From NCBI GenBank assembly GCA_965203375.1, contig OZ241886.1, positions 2,046,001-2,110,000 on the forward strand: a DNA stretch of 64,000 nucleotides. The letters run 5' to 3'. This document shows positions 52,701 through 61,092 of this stretch, piece after piece. The notes under the pieces are model-generated. The model did not search any database, was not told the DNA's origin, and was given only the letters and a program-made list of their open reading frames with translations. Numbering within the stretch: the stretch's first letter is position 1; each line of letters opens with the position of its first letter. Made by a program: the position numbers and the translations under genes. The DNA comes from CATQHS01 sp965203375. Its GTDB lineage: Bacteria; Actinomycetota; Acidimicrobiia; Acidimicrobiales; Aldehydirespiratoraceae.

Positions 52701-53586
52701 CAAAGTCGAAGCCAACCTCTCTCACTCAGGTAACTCATGGATAGCCGACGGTGCTGCGGTAACATCGGATGGTGACAAAGTCAGAATTAAAGGAAACGCC
52801 TATGTCAGCGGTAATGCCAAGATATCCGGCGAAGCCAGTGTGTACGGCGAAGCCAGGGTAGGGGGCAATGCCAGGATATCCGGCGAAGCCAGTGTGTACG
52901 GCGAAGCCAGGGTAGGGGGCAATGCCAGGATATCCGGCGAAGCCAGTGTGTACGGCGAAGCCACGGTGGGGGGCAATGCCAGGATATCCGACGCCTCTGT
53001 GTACGGCAATGCCACCATAATAGGCGATACCGCGTTAGAAGAGGGCACATACAACGGCTATCAAGAATATAAAAGAGATGCCAAAGCTATAGCTTCTGCC
53101 TTGTATGAGGAAACCAAAGATAGACTCGAAAGGTGTCCGGGTACCAAGGAAGAGCGGGATCTACGGAGATTCCTTCATGGTACCTTAATTGAGGGTAGCC
53201 CGTTTAAAGAACTGGCTGAACCGTTTAGTTTCGGTTGTGGCATGGTAAACTTGCTAAAAAGGTTAATTAAGAGCTTCACTCCTAGCTCCCTAGAATTTAT
53301 ATCCGGATTGGCATCAAATATCTTGCCTGGCGCTAAGATTCCAAAAACTATACACCTATTGGTAACAATTGCAGGTGCAGTAAACGATATCGAAACACTC
53401 ATACAGGCAGGGAAAACCATAAATAGTGCGTGGACGTCATTTCTCACAGAGGTAGGTCTACCTGAAGATGATACACAAACAACGACTCCAACTTCGAAAA
53501 AGTTGGAGTCGTTGAGAAAGGCGGAGTCAACTTTTAAAACGAATTATCGTGCTAAGCTTAATGAGCTGGTGCCGGAACCGCCGTGA
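49795..53586 (+). CDS. Large secreted multi-module repeat protein
   Basis: Protein of 1,263 residues. Export signal (RRTLTCAAVIAVFGLFQAGL...AQAQ), then a golvesin-C/CBM-like module (WYVNDHPELTHTDDESHPG ... SIGIDAIRMRC). One diverged Ig/cadherin-like module follows, a TPPPDT linker, and a second golvesin-like module. Then four nearly identical 97-residue modules (LEISGLSSMSIEAPGSGNR ... TSRTIYVTVTADSAP), a left-handed beta-helix-like stretch of SGEASVYGEARVGGNARI hexapeptides, and a 180-residue helical C-terminus. ATG 49795 overlaps the LRR gene stop. Probably a surface or matrix protein. The C-terminal 250 residues are AT-rich and unlike the modules. Confidence 0.78.
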   Translation: MKSTRSKRASRAVNMSDTMRRTLTCAAVIAVFGLFQAGLPVTGTAPPAQAQTASDQTDWYVNDHPELTHTDDESHPGQDNWFHGQPGQGYGNNNYVYTYAIGGEGSYENTAIWRMGPRIGWQEIQAYIPGNNATATVDYSIIIRDGSDVLTGHTVINQSQYHGWVDLGTFVIFDSDVTIVVDDNDAVQHWERDGLGNSSIGIDAIRMRCVSDCISDSTPTPDTTPPPDTTQDLEMFGLSNMRIEAPGSGNRIGQQAFQVSPSAQVSVEGGVEAWVIGTGMSRTLNVDIPAGTRAGVYEAIVTATYGSSFISHTVYITVTPNSTPPPDTTPPPDTTPPPDTTPPPDTTPPPDTTPETAPPSQEQTGWYVNDRPDLEHTDDMSRPGQDNWFIGQAGEGYGDNNYAYTYAIGGEFSYENTAVWRMGRRVGEQEVEVYVPGNNATAEVDYRIIRRGVAGGSITRRINQSLHEGWVGLGSFAFNNAEVFIQVLDNGAAQHWERDGLGNSSIGIDAIRMRCVSHCTSDSTAPVDSAPGLEISGLSSMSIEAPGSGNRIGRRSFQVSSSSARVSVAESVANLSARVTGTGGSRTLNVTINRNTRPGRHQVRVTATDGSSSTSRTIYVTVTADSAPGLEISGLSSMSIEAPGSGNRIGRRSFQVSSSSARVSVAESVANLSARVTGTGGSRTLNVTINRNTRPGRHQVRVTATDGSSSTSRTIYVTVTADSAPDLEISGLSSMSIEAPGSGNRIGRRSFQVSSSSARVSVAESVANLSARVTGTGGSRTLNVTINRNTRPGRHQVRVTATDGSSSTSRTIYVTVTADSAPDLEISGLSSMSIEAPGSGNRTGRRSFQVSTSSARTYVTESVANLSARVTGTGGSRTLNVTINRNTRPGRHQVRVTATDGSSSTSRTIYVTVSTPALSSGDKKFRIEEECTIDFIFCVGRRSRIYAMREITSESGEIIVKKGEKGGIIKVEANLSHSGNSWIADGAAVTSDGDKVRIKGNAYVSGNAKISGEASVYGEARVGGNARISGEASVYGEARVGGNARISGEASVYGEATVGGNARISDASVYGNATIIGDTALEEGTYNGYQEYKRDAKAIASALYEETKDRLERCPGTKEERDLRRFLHGTLIEGSPFKELAEPFSFGCGMVNLLKRLIKSFTPSSLEFISGLASNILPGAKIPKTIHLLVTIAGAVNDIETLIQAGKTINSAWTSFLTEVGLPEDDTQTTTPTSKKLESLRKAESTFKTNYRAKLNELVPEPP
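50757..50852 (+). repeat. TPPPDT-coding minisatellite
   Basis: Consecutive units of ACGCCACCCCCCGATACG (18 bp) encode a Thr/Pro/Asp linker between modules; two shorter units occur near 50450. Almost perfect units imply slippage-prone length. Confidence 0.8.
51391..52554 (+). repeat. Four 291-bp tandem modules with alternating variants
   Basis: Units begin at 51391, 51682, 51973 and 52264. Units 1 and 3 share ATTGAGGCTCCGGGCTCGGG while 2 and 4 share ATCGAAGCCCCCGGTTCGGG; units 1-2 encode GLEI and 3-4 DLEI at the start. Long stretches are otherwise identical. Unit 4 carries extra changes in its middle (STSSARTYVTES). Confidence 0.9.
52797..53000 (+). repeat. 54-bp repeat encoding hexapeptide beta-helix
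   Basis: The segment GGCGAAGCCAGGGTAGGGGG-CAATGCCAGGATATCC-GGCGAAGCCAGTGTGTAC repeats about three times and encodes (S/Y)GEA(S/R)V / GGNARI turns, a regular left-handed beta-helix pattern similar to YdcK-type proteins. Confidence 0.8.
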
Positions 53587-53687
53587 CGACCACCCGGCCG
53601 CCGAGGGCCAGCTGCGACGGACAATTAATTTATGACGCGTAATAATTTCTGCGGATCGTAATAATCTCTACGAACGGTATAAAGGAA

Positions 53688-54242
53688 ATGTTCAAGTTGG
53701 TACGGATAGTGGCACTGATGTTGGGAATGCTGGTCGGGGTCACCATATTCTTTTCGCCAGCGTACGCCCAAACTGCCCCTACTGCTGAGCAGATTGAGGC
53801 CGCATATAGCAACGACCCGCTCGGATTGATCGCTTATAGCGAAGTGACTCGTGCTTACAGCAGAAGTGACATTCGGCCGGATCGTCTCAAGGTATGGGCA
53901 TGTAACACTCACAGCGAGGACACCGAATTAAGTGTTGATCCGGCTCAGTTAGTTGTGCGGTTCCGGGAAGTGGCTTTGCCCTACTTTTCCTGGTTATCTG
54001 ATGGCTTATATGCCCCGGAATTTGTAATGGGCGGGACTGTAACTGTCGCGACGGATAGAGACTGCAAGGACGCTGTCACTGCTAGGTCTCAATCGGAGTC
54101 GAAGGAATCTACGGGTGTCATCATTATGGCCGACACTGAGAGTGTTCAGTTGGGAGGAGAACCGGCCGCCGGATATGCCAAACCGGGATCATGGTTATGC
54201 TGGGAGGTGGTGAGAGACTCTTGTGTTAGGGCCCGCACCTGA
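53688..54242 (+). CDS. N-terminal part of a frameshifted secreted metzincin protease
   Basis: 184 codons. Signal peptide MFKLVRIVALMLGMLVGVTI ... SPAYAQ, then a region with VDPAQLVVRFREVALPYFSWLSDG and VTVATDRDCKDAV, typical of the propeptide/N-lobe of a zinc protease, ending WLCWEVVRDSCVRART then TGA. The catalytic HExxH lies in the next frame, starting 19 bp before this stop, so the gene appears broken by a 1-2 nt indel near 54235. Alone, this product would be exported but inactive. Confidence 0.7.
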   Translation: MFKLVRIVALMLGMLVGVTIFFSPAYAQTAPTAEQIEAAYSNDPLGLIAYSEVTRAYSRSDIRPDRLKVWACNTHSEDTELSVDPAQLVVRFREVALPYFSWLSDGLYAPEFVMGGTVTVATDRDCKDAVTARSQSESKESTGVIIMADTESVQLGGEPAAGYAKPGSWLCWEVVRDSCVRART

Positions 54243-56979
54243 AAACATTATCTGGCCTGAAAATGACCGTTCTGCGGTTCTTGAATCTTATAAATCTAGT
54301 TCGGGTAACAGATTTATTCACGATCGTACATTGGTGCATGAGATAGGTCATATGCTGGGTCTTCCACATTCTTTTAGTGACGAGGATAATGAATATTCCA
54401 ATCGTATGGATTTCATGAGTGGTGGGACTATTAGGACCGGGACTTTGGCTATAAATCGTTATGCGGCCGGGTGGATGTCTGAAGACCAAGTGGCAATACA
54501 TCCGGTGCCGGAGGGCGACTTTCAACAGTACGCGCTTTACGAACTATCACCTATAGCCCAGCAGGGGACACAGATGTTGGTGTTGCCTGTTCGGCCGGGA
54601 GAGTTTTATACCTTAGGGGCTAGAGTCAAGTCAGGATATGATGACGGTCTTCCACCTGAAGGCGAGGGGGTGGAGGTGTACATCATTGATCAGTCTCTTG
54701 TTGCTGGTGAGTCTCTCATTGGCCAGCCTGCCGACTGGTGTAACCGTGTCTATGGAGTATGTATGGGGGTAAGACGTCGTACTGAACCCTTCGTTGCTCC
54801 TGGGCGTTCCGGTTACGATTTCGGACATGTCTATGGCGGGGGAGGCGAGGGCATCGAGTTGGACGACGCTCGGAACATCTGGTTCCGAGTGCTGGAGCGG
54901 ACCGCGGACGGGTCCGGTTATACAGTTTGGGTCGGGCCGGGTCCGCTGGAAGGGTATTTCTTCGACGACGAAGGCTCGACTCACGAGATGAGTATCAATT
55001 GGCTGGCTACGATGGAAATAACTCAAGGATGCGATGGGGAGAACCGGTATCGGTTCTGTCCTATAGATAAAGTGACTCGAGCCCAGATGGTGGTATTTCT
55101 GGCACGTTTCCTGGGCCTAACTGTGACAGCCGACGACGAAGTCTCAGCCACAGGCTTCAACGACGTCATTCCGGGATCTCCGGGATCATGGTATGCTGGG
55201 CATCTGAATGCGCTGGGACCGATCGCCTCGGGTTATGACGATGGGACCTTCCGACCTAGCGAGCCCATCACCCGGGGCGAGGTGGCGGTCATGTTGAACA
55301 GGGCTCTCGAGCTAGACGCTAACGAGAACCGAACCACTGTGTTCACTGATGTGCGAGAAGGGACCGAGTTGGCGACGGCAAGCGCAAACCTGTACGCAGC
55401 CGAGATAACCCAAGGGTCCACAAAGTGCCACAGCTCTAGTGGATCCGGGCCCCTTTTCTGTCCTGATGATTCCCTCAATCGGGGTCAGATGGCAGCTTTT
55501 TTGCACCGATCATGGGACTTCCGTGATTCCTCCGGTGGCGACGACGATGACGAAGAGATTCGACCTGACGGTAGGGAGATTCGGATATCGTGGGGGACCG
55601 ATGCAAGCGTTCGCACAGGGTGTCCGCAGGGCGCAGTCTGTCGGAATTACAGTTATGAATATATCGGTGACTTCGGTCCGGTTCCATACACACTTGAGTG
55701 CTGGATTAATGGTGAACGCACATGGCCATCACCCGGAGAGGGGCCGCGTATTTGGTTTGGAAAGCCAGAAAGGGGTTGCTGGGTGTCAGGTTCGAACCGG
55801 ACCGTCTCCCATGTCGTCATCGACGGCGTCAAATCCAACGAACTCCCCTGGGTACAATCCGCTGATGTCAGGGAGGTTCGGATATCAGTAGGCGGACCTA
55901 GCATGCGCTGTACGAGAGATGGGAACTGCGGGGGCTTGCACCGAGACTACGACTATGAGTTGACCGGTTTCGGTCCGGGCCCGTATGAGCTTGAGTGCTG
56001 GGCGAGAACGAGTGGCGGTGAATGGGGCCTTGAACGTAAATTGATTTGGAGTGGAGATCCGGCAGAAGGCTGCTTCTCGTGGGGGGAGCCGGGCCGACAG
56101 ACCGTCTATGTCGTCGTCGATGGTGTTAAGTCCAACGAACTGCCCTGGGCCCAACCGGATGATGAGCAGAGGACTCAGACTGAATGGTACGTGAATGATG
56201 ACCCCACCCTAGGGGGTACTGAGCGCTATTGGCGGTCCGGTCAGGCTGGCAGGGGATACGGAGATAATAACTACGTCTATACGTTTGCCGATAGCGATGC
56301 ATCAGACCCTGATAATACGGCACTGTGGGAAATGGGGAACCGCATAGGGCGTCAGGAGATTCATGTCTATATTCCCAGCAATCATGCTACAGCTACGGTT
56401 GATTATAAGATCAGAATACACAGAGCTGATAATACAATCATGCGTAGTGCCACGTTTAGTGTCGAACAAGCTAAAGTGAGGGGTTGGATTCCTCTCGGAA
56501 CTATTGATTCTAATGGTAGTAAAGTCTCTATTCTTGTTGAGGACAACGGCGCAAGACAGGATTGGGAGACGAACGGAGAGATCTGGAGCAGTATAGGCAT
56601 TGATGCGATAAGAATGCGGTGTGTCTCCAATTGCACACCTGATGAATCCGATGAGGAAGAGATCCGGCCCGACGGCAGGGAGGTTCGGATAGAGTGGGGA
56701 GCTGACTTGAGCAGCGACTCCGATCCCGATATTCGCGCTTTTTGTCTCGGCTTCGTCTTCTGTTCGGATTTCAGCTATGAGTTGAGCGGTTTCGGGCCGG
56801 CTCCATACACACTCGCGTGCTGGATCAGTTGGGAGAGTGTACCCTATAAGGAACAGCGTTCTTGGGCTGGGCCGGAGCGTGAGGATAAGGAAGAGCGCTG
56901 CAAGGTGAAGGCAAAACGCTCGATGGTCGCCTATGTCGTCGTCGACGGCGTCAAGTCCAACGAACTCCGCTGGCCATGA
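54223..56979 (+). CDS. C-terminal part: metzincin catalytic domain, SLH-like repeats and golvesin-like module
   Basis: 918 codons if read from GTG 54223, a start that is probably not original. HEIGHMLGLPH at residues 39-49 is the metzincin zinc site, with MDFMSGGT downstream as a possible Met-turn. Three SLH-like modules lie at about 243-425. Two Cys-paired repeats ending VVIDGVKSNELPW / VVVDGVKSNELPW (about 450-655) follow, then a golvesin-like module (TEWYVNDDPTLGG ... SIGIDAIRMRC) and a third Cys-paired repeat at the end. It shares modules with both preceding proteins. Without the upstream frame it has no export signal. Confidence 0.75.
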   Translation: MLGPAPENIIWPENDRSAVLESYKSSSGNRFIHDRTLVHEIGHMLGLPHSFSDEDNEYSNRMDFMSGGTIRTGTLAINRYAAGWMSEDQVAIHPVPEGDFQQYALYELSPIAQQGTQMLVLPVRPGEFYTLGARVKSGYDDGLPPEGEGVEVYIIDQSLVAGESLIGQPADWCNRVYGVCMGVRRRTEPFVAPGRSGYDFGHVYGGGGEGIELDDARNIWFRVLERTADGSGYTVWVGPGPLEGYFFDDEGSTHEMSINWLATMEITQGCDGENRYRFCPIDKVTRAQMVVFLARFLGLTVTADDEVSATGFNDVIPGSPGSWYAGHLNALGPIASGYDDGTFRPSEPITRGEVAVMLNRALELDANENRTTVFTDVREGTELATASANLYAAEITQGSTKCHSSSGSGPLFCPDDSLNRGQMAAFLHRSWDFRDSSGGDDDDEEIRPDGREIRISWGTDASVRTGCPQGAVCRNYSYEYIGDFGPVPYTLECWINGERTWPSPGEGPRIWFGKPERGCWVSGSNRTVSHVVIDGVKSNELPWVQSADVREVRISVGGPSMRCTRDGNCGGLHRDYDYELTGFGPGPYELECWARTSGGEWGLERKLIWSGDPAEGCFSWGEPGRQTVYVVVDGVKSNELPWAQPDDEQRTQTEWYVNDDPTLGGTERYWRSGQAGRGYGDNNYVYTFADSDASDPDNTALWEMGNRIGRQEIHVYIPSNHATATVDYKIRIHRADNTIMRSATFSVEQAKVRGWIPLGTIDSNGSKVSILVEDNGARQDWETNGEIWSSIGIDAIRMRCVSNCTPDESDEEEIRPDGREVRIEWGADLSSDSDPDIRAFCLGFVFCSDFSYELSGFGPAPYTLACWISWESVPYKEQRSWAGPEREDKEERCKVKAKRSMVAYVVVDGVKSNELRWP

Positions 56980-57049
56980 TCTAGCTAATTTTGGCGACCG
57001 GGGGCGTTGTCCCCGGCGTGGTCGGTGCGGCCGGTTGCGGACGGCAAGC

Positions 57050-57442
57050 TCAAGACGGGATGCCGGCGATGGCTTCGATCTCGACCTTCATGCCCGGCAC
57101 CACCAGCTCGTTGATCCCGATCAGGGTGCTGCACGGGCGGCTGTCGCCGAAGAACTCCTGGCGGACCGGGTTGATGGCGGCCCGGTCGCCGATGTCGGTG
57201 AGGTAGACGATCACCTTCAACACGTCGGCGAAGGTGGCCCCGGCCGCCTCCAGGATGGCGCCGATGTTCTCCAGGGTGGCCCGGGTCTGGGCGGCCACGT
57301 CGTCGCCGCCCACCAGGTTGCCGTCGCCGTCGAGGGGCCCGCACCCGGAGATGAACAACAGGTCGCCGAAGCGGGTGGCGTCGGTGTAGTGGCTCAGCGG
57401 CGGGTTCAGCCGGTCGACCCTGATCTCTTCTTTCTGCGGCAC
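57050..57442 (-). CDS. RidA family (YjgF/YER057c/UK114) protein
   Basis: Protein of 130 residues with the RidA pattern: LSHYTDATRFGDLLFISGCGP, QTRATLENIGAILEAAGATFADVLKVIVYLTD and a C-terminal VPGMKVEIEAIAGIP. The usual substrate Arg of imine deaminases is replaced by a Ser/Thr-containing CSTLIGI segment, so it may belong to a non-deaminase subgroup. Divergent from the molybdenum hydroxylase operon. Confidence 0.85.
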   Translation of the reverse strand: MPQKEEIRVDRLNPPLSHYTDATRFGDLLFISGCGPLDGDGNLVGGDDVAAQTRATLENIGAILEAAGATFADVLKVIVYLTDIGDRAAINPVRQEFFGDSRPCSTLIGINELVVPGMKVEIEAIAGIPS

Positions 57443-57627
57443 CTCGTCAACTCCTTCTCGGGGCCTTCCCGCCCCGGGCCGTGGAACCTTGCCCGCTCAT
57501 GCTATGAAACGGCCATGACTTCCGCCGACTCGGGCCGCCGAGCCGAACGGACCGCCGCCTCCGGGCCCGGGGCCGAGCCGAACAGCCCAGTGATCTCCGA
57601 CGGCTTGGGCCGGCCCGCCGAACAGCC

Positions 57628-58485
57628 GTGAAGCCCGCGCCGTTCGAGTACTTCGCCCCCGACACGGTCGAGGAGGCGTTAGGACTGCTGCGCGAGCACG
57701 GCGACGAGGCCAAGGTGCTGGCCGGGGGCCAGAGCCTGGTTCCGGCCATGAACTTCCGGCTGGCCCGCCCGGCGGTGATCGTCGACATCGGCCGCCTCGG
57801 CGAACTGGCCGCCATCGACGACTCCGAGAAGAGCACAGTCACCGTGGGGGCCAGGGTCCGCCACTTGGACTTGGAGAGCAACGACATCGGCGGGCCGCTC
57901 GGGAGGCTGCTGGCCGACACCGCCCGCTGGGTGGGCCACTACCCCATCCGGGTGCGGGGCACCTTCGGCGGGAGCCTGGCCCACGCCGACCCCGCCGCCG
58001 AGTGGTGCGTGCTGGCCCGGGCCCTCGACGCCGAGATGGGATGCCGCAGCGTCGACGGCGCCCGCACCGTCTCCGCCGCCGACTTCTTCGAGATGGTGTT
58101 CACCACCGCGCTGGAGCCCCATGAGCTGCTGGAGCGGGTCACGCTGCCCAGGCTGAGCGGAAGCTGGGGGGTGGGGATGGCCGAGTTCGCCCGCCGGTTC
58201 GGCGACTTCGCCATCGTGCTGGCCGTGGCCGCGGTGGACCGCGACGGCGAGGGGGTGCGAAGCGCCCGCATCGCCCTGGGCGGAGTGGAGGGCCGGCCGG
58301 TGCGGGCCGCGGCCGCCGAGCAGGCGCTGGCCGGGGTGGAAGCCGGTCCGGACGCCATCGCTGCGGCGGCGGCCGCGGCCGCCGACGAAGTCGACCCCGT
58401 CGGCGACATCCACGGGTCGCCCGAGTACCGCCGGGACCTGGTGCGGGCCATGGTCACCCGGGCTCTCCAGCAGGCTCTGGCATGA
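57628..58485 (+). CDS. Molybdenum hydroxylase FAD-binding subunit (CoxM/XdhB-like)
   Basis: Protein of 285 residues. FAD motifs VLAGGQSLVPAMNFRLARP and TFGGSLAHADPAAEW. First gene of the operon, with the usual order medium-large-small. GTG 57628. Its stop lies in ATGA and opens a 23-codon mini-ORF leading to the large subunit. Confidence 0.88.
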   Translation: MKPAPFEYFAPDTVEEALGLLREHGDEAKVLAGGQSLVPAMNFRLARPAVIVDIGRLGELAAIDDSEKSTVTVGARVRHLDLESNDIGGPLGRLLADTARWVGHYPIRVRGTFGGSLAHADPAAEWCVLARALDAEMGCRSVDGARTVSAADFFEMVFTTALEPHELLERVTLPRLSGSWGVGMAEFARRFGDFAIVLAVAAVDRDGEGVRSARIALGGVEGRPVRAAAAEQALAGVEAGPDAIAAAAAAAADEVDPVGDIHGSPEYRRDLVRAMVTRALQQALA

Positions 58486-58553
58486 GGTCGTGTCCTGGCA
58501 TGAGGACTGCTGGTCCTGACATGATGCGAGCCGGGCCGCGGCGGTGCCGATGA
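58482..58553 (+). other. 23-codon mini-ORF joining the medium and large subunit genes
   Basis: ATG 58482 overlaps the medium-subunit stop and opens 23 codons beginning MRSCPGMRT. Its TGA lies in the ATGA that starts the large subunit at 58550. The start-to-start distance is 68 nt, the same as in the arrays at 28.3 and 37.0 kb. Internal GGCATGAGG..GACATGATG repetition hints at an old duplication. Confidence 0.55.
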
Positions 58554-60979
58554 CGGCGGAGGCGGACGCACCGGCGGCGACGGCCCCGCCGACTTGGATC
58601 GGGCGGCCGCTGCGGCGGTTCGAGGACCCGGCCCTGGTGCGGGGGCTGGGCCAGTTCACGGCCGACGTGGCCGACCGGCACCCCGGCACCCTCCACGCCG
58701 TCTTCGTGCGCAGCCCCGTCCCGGCCGGGGCCGTCCGCTCGATAACCAAGCCGGCCGGGGCCACGGTGCTGACCGCCGAGGACCTGGGCGCCAAGCCGAT
58801 CTGCGCCCGCCTCCACCGCCCCGACTTCATCCCCTTGGAGACGCCGGTGCTGGCCGCCGACGCCGTGCGCCACACAGGCGAGCCCATCGCCATAGTCGTG
58901 GCCGCCAGCCGGGCCGAGGCCGAGGACCTGGCCGAGCGGGTGGTGGTGGACATCGACCCGGCCGAGCCGGTCACCGACGCCGGCGAGGCCATGAAGCCCG
59001 GAGCCCCGACCGTCCACCCCCACCTGGACATGCCCATGGGCAACAACGTGGTCCTCACCGCCGAGTTCGACACCGGCCACGGGATCGACGGGATCATGGC
59101 CGACTGCCACGAGCTGGTCACGGCGTCCATCCGGTCCCGCCGCCAGAGCGCCCTGCCCATCGAAACCAGGGGAGCGGTGGCCGCCCACGACCCCGCCTCG
59201 GGCCGCACCACCCTCACCGCCAGCGTCCAGATGCCCCACATGCTGCGCACCGCCCTGGCCGACACCCTCGGCATCGACGAGTCCGACCTGCGGGTGGTGG
59301 CCCCCGAGGTGGGGGGCGCCTTCGGGCAGAAGATGTGCGTGGCCCGGGAGTACGCGGCCCTGGCGGCCGCGGCCCGGCTGCTCGGCGCCACCGTGGCCTG
59401 GATCGAGGACCGAACCGAGAACCTGCTGGCCTCCTGGCACAGCCGCGACCACGACTACTGGATCGCCGGCGGGTTCAACCCCGACGGCACCCTGGTGGCC
59501 ATCGACGCCGAGCTGATCTGCAACATCGGCGCCTACAGCAACTACCCGGTCACCTTCGGGGTGGAGCCGCTGATGGCCATGGCCGAGCTGCCCGGCCCCT
59601 ACCGGGTGCCCGCCTACCGGGTGAGGGCCCGGGCGGTCACCACCAACCTGTGCCCCATCGCCCCCTACCGGGGAGTGTCGCGCCCCGTCATCACCCTGGC
59701 CGTGGAGCGCCTCATGGAGGCCGCCGCCCGCCGGCTCGGCCTCGCCCCCGGCGACGTGCGCCGGGCCAACCTGGCCTCGGAGTTCCCCCACGCCATGCCC
59801 ACCGGGATGAAGGTGGACCCCGGCTCCTACCGGGAGTCGCTGGAGCGGGCCGAGGCCCTGATCGACCTCGACGCCTTCCGGGCCGAGCAGGCCCGGGCCC
59901 GCTCCGAGGGCCGCCTCGTCGGGGTCGGGTTCTCGGTGTTCGGGGAGCGCACCGGCTACGGCACCCCGGCCTTCGCCGCCCGGGCCATGGAGATCACCCC
60001 CGGCTACGAGACGGCGCAGCTCGAGATGAACCCCTCCGGCGGGGTCACCGCCCGCATCGGGGCCTCGCCCCACGGCCAGGGGCTGGCCACCGCGCTGGCC
60101 CAGATCGCCGCGGACGAGATCGGCGTCGCCCCCAACCGGGTGAGCGTCGTACACGGCGACACCGACGCCACCCCCTACGGGTGGGGCACGTTCGCCAGCC
60201 GCTCGGCGGTCATCGCCGGGGGAGCGGTGAAGCTGGCCGCCCGGCGGCTGAGGGACCGGCTCGCCCGCATCGCCGCCTACCAGCTCGAAGCCCACCCCGA
60301 CGACATCGTGCTGGCCGGCGGCCGGGCCGAGGTGGCCGGCACCGGGGTGGGGATGGCGGTGGACGAGCTGGCCCGCACCGCCCACCACCGGTCCCACCGG
60401 CTCCCCGACGGCCTGGAGCCCGGACTGGCCGCCACCGCCTGCTACGACCCGGCCGGCACGTTCTCCAACGCCTGCCACGCCGCCGTCGTGGAGGTGGACC
60501 ACGACACCGGGCAGGTGCGGATCGAGCGGTTCGTGGTGGTGGAGGACGCCGGGGTGCTGATCAACCCGATGATCGCCGACGGCCAGATCCACGGCGGGGT
60601 GGCCCAGGGGATCGCCAACGCCCTGTACGAGGAGCTGGTGCATGACGGCGACGGCAACCTGCTCACCGCCTCGCTGATGGACTACCTGCCCCCGACCGCG
60701 GCGGAGATCCCCCCCATCGAGATCGACCATCTGGCCACCGCCAGCGACGCCACCGTCACCGGGGCCAAGGGGCTGGGGGAGGGGGGCGCCATCGGAGCGC
60801 CGGCCGCGGTCCTCAACGCCATATCCGACGCCCTGGCCCCGCTGGCCATCGAGATGAACGAGATGCCGGCCACCCCCGAGCGCATCCGGACCCTGATCCG
60901 GGAGACCGAGCGGGCCCGGGCAGAGGAGTCGGAGCGCCGAGCCCAGGCCACCGCCCGCTGGCACGGGGGAGATTCGTGA
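58550..60979 (+). CDS. Molybdopterin-binding large subunit (xanthine dehydrogenase family) 1
   Basis: Protein of 809 residues. WIGRPLRRFEDPALVRGLGQFTADV, VVAPEVGGAFGQKM, ICNIGAYSNYP, and GAKGLGEGGAIGAPAAVLNA, where the Glu is the catalytic base. The active-site loop reads IAPYRGVSRP rather than the AYxCSFR of true CO dehydrogenase, so it is a form-II/aldehyde- or purine-type hydroxylase, not a CO oxidase. ATG 58550 is set by the ATGA overlap. Confidence 0.88.
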   Translation: MTAEADAPAATAPPTWIGRPLRRFEDPALVRGLGQFTADVADRHPGTLHAVFVRSPVPAGAVRSITKPAGATVLTAEDLGAKPICARLHRPDFIPLETPVLAADAVRHTGEPIAIVVAASRAEAEDLAERVVVDIDPAEPVTDAGEAMKPGAPTVHPHLDMPMGNNVVLTAEFDTGHGIDGIMADCHELVTASIRSRRQSALPIETRGAVAAHDPASGRTTLTASVQMPHMLRTALADTLGIDESDLRVVAPEVGGAFGQKMCVAREYAALAAAARLLGATVAWIEDRTENLLASWHSRDHDYWIAGGFNPDGTLVAIDAELICNIGAYSNYPVTFGVEPLMAMAELPGPYRVPAYRVRARAVTTNLCPIAPYRGVSRPVITLAVERLMEAAARRLGLAPGDVRRANLASEFPHAMPTGMKVDPGSYRESLERAEALIDLDAFRAEQARARSEGRLVGVGFSVFGERTGYGTPAFAARAMEITPGYETAQLEMNPSGGVTARIGASPHGQGLATALAQIAADEIGVAPNRVSVVHGDTDATPYGWGTFASRSAVIAGGAVKLAARRLRDRLARIAAYQLEAHPDDIVLAGGRAEVAGTGVGMAVDELARTAHHRSHRLPDGLEPGLAATACYDPAGTFSNACHAAVVEVDHDTGQVRIERFVVVEDAGVLINPMIADGQIHGGVAQGIANALYEELVHDGDGNLLTASLMDYLPPTAAEIPPIEIDHLATASDATVTGAKGLGEGGAIGAPAAVLNAISDALAPLAIEMNEMPATPERIRTLIRETERARAEESERRAQATARWHGGDS

Positions 60980-61092
60980 ACTCGCTTACCGCCCGTAGGT
61001 CTGGAGGAGGCTCGTGAACTCGCTGACCGCCCGCAGGTCTGGAGGAGACTCGTGAATTCGCCGACCGCCCGCCGATCCCAGGAGAGCCCATG
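60976..61092 (+). repeat. Three tandem 38-nt mini-ORF units before the 2Fe-2S subunit gene
   Basis: GTG 60976 (overlapping the large-subunit stop), GTG 61014, GTG 61052 and the true ATG 61090 are each 38 nt apart. Each unit holds a Shine-Dalgarno (GGAGGAG, GGAGGAG, CAGGAGAG) and a 13-codon ORF (MNSLTARRSGGGS, MNSLTARRSGGDS, MNSPTARRSQESP) whose TGA overlaps the next start. The real gene begins MSPPTAP, a further variant of the same unit. Confidence 0.8.

Noticed and set aside
54200..54245. Programmed ribosomal frameshift in the metzincin gene
   Set aside because: No slippery heptamer or clear downstream stimulatory hairpin was seen near the frame change; a simple indel is the more economical reading.
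58454..60964. 836-codon minus-strand frame opposite the first large subunit
   Set aside because: Antisense shadow with G/H/V/Q-rich low-complexity sequence; the plus strand has all hydroxylase motifs.
58550..60979. Carbon monoxide dehydrogenase large subunit (coxL)
   Set aside because: The active-site loop lacks the AYxCSFR motif of form-I CO dehydrogenase.
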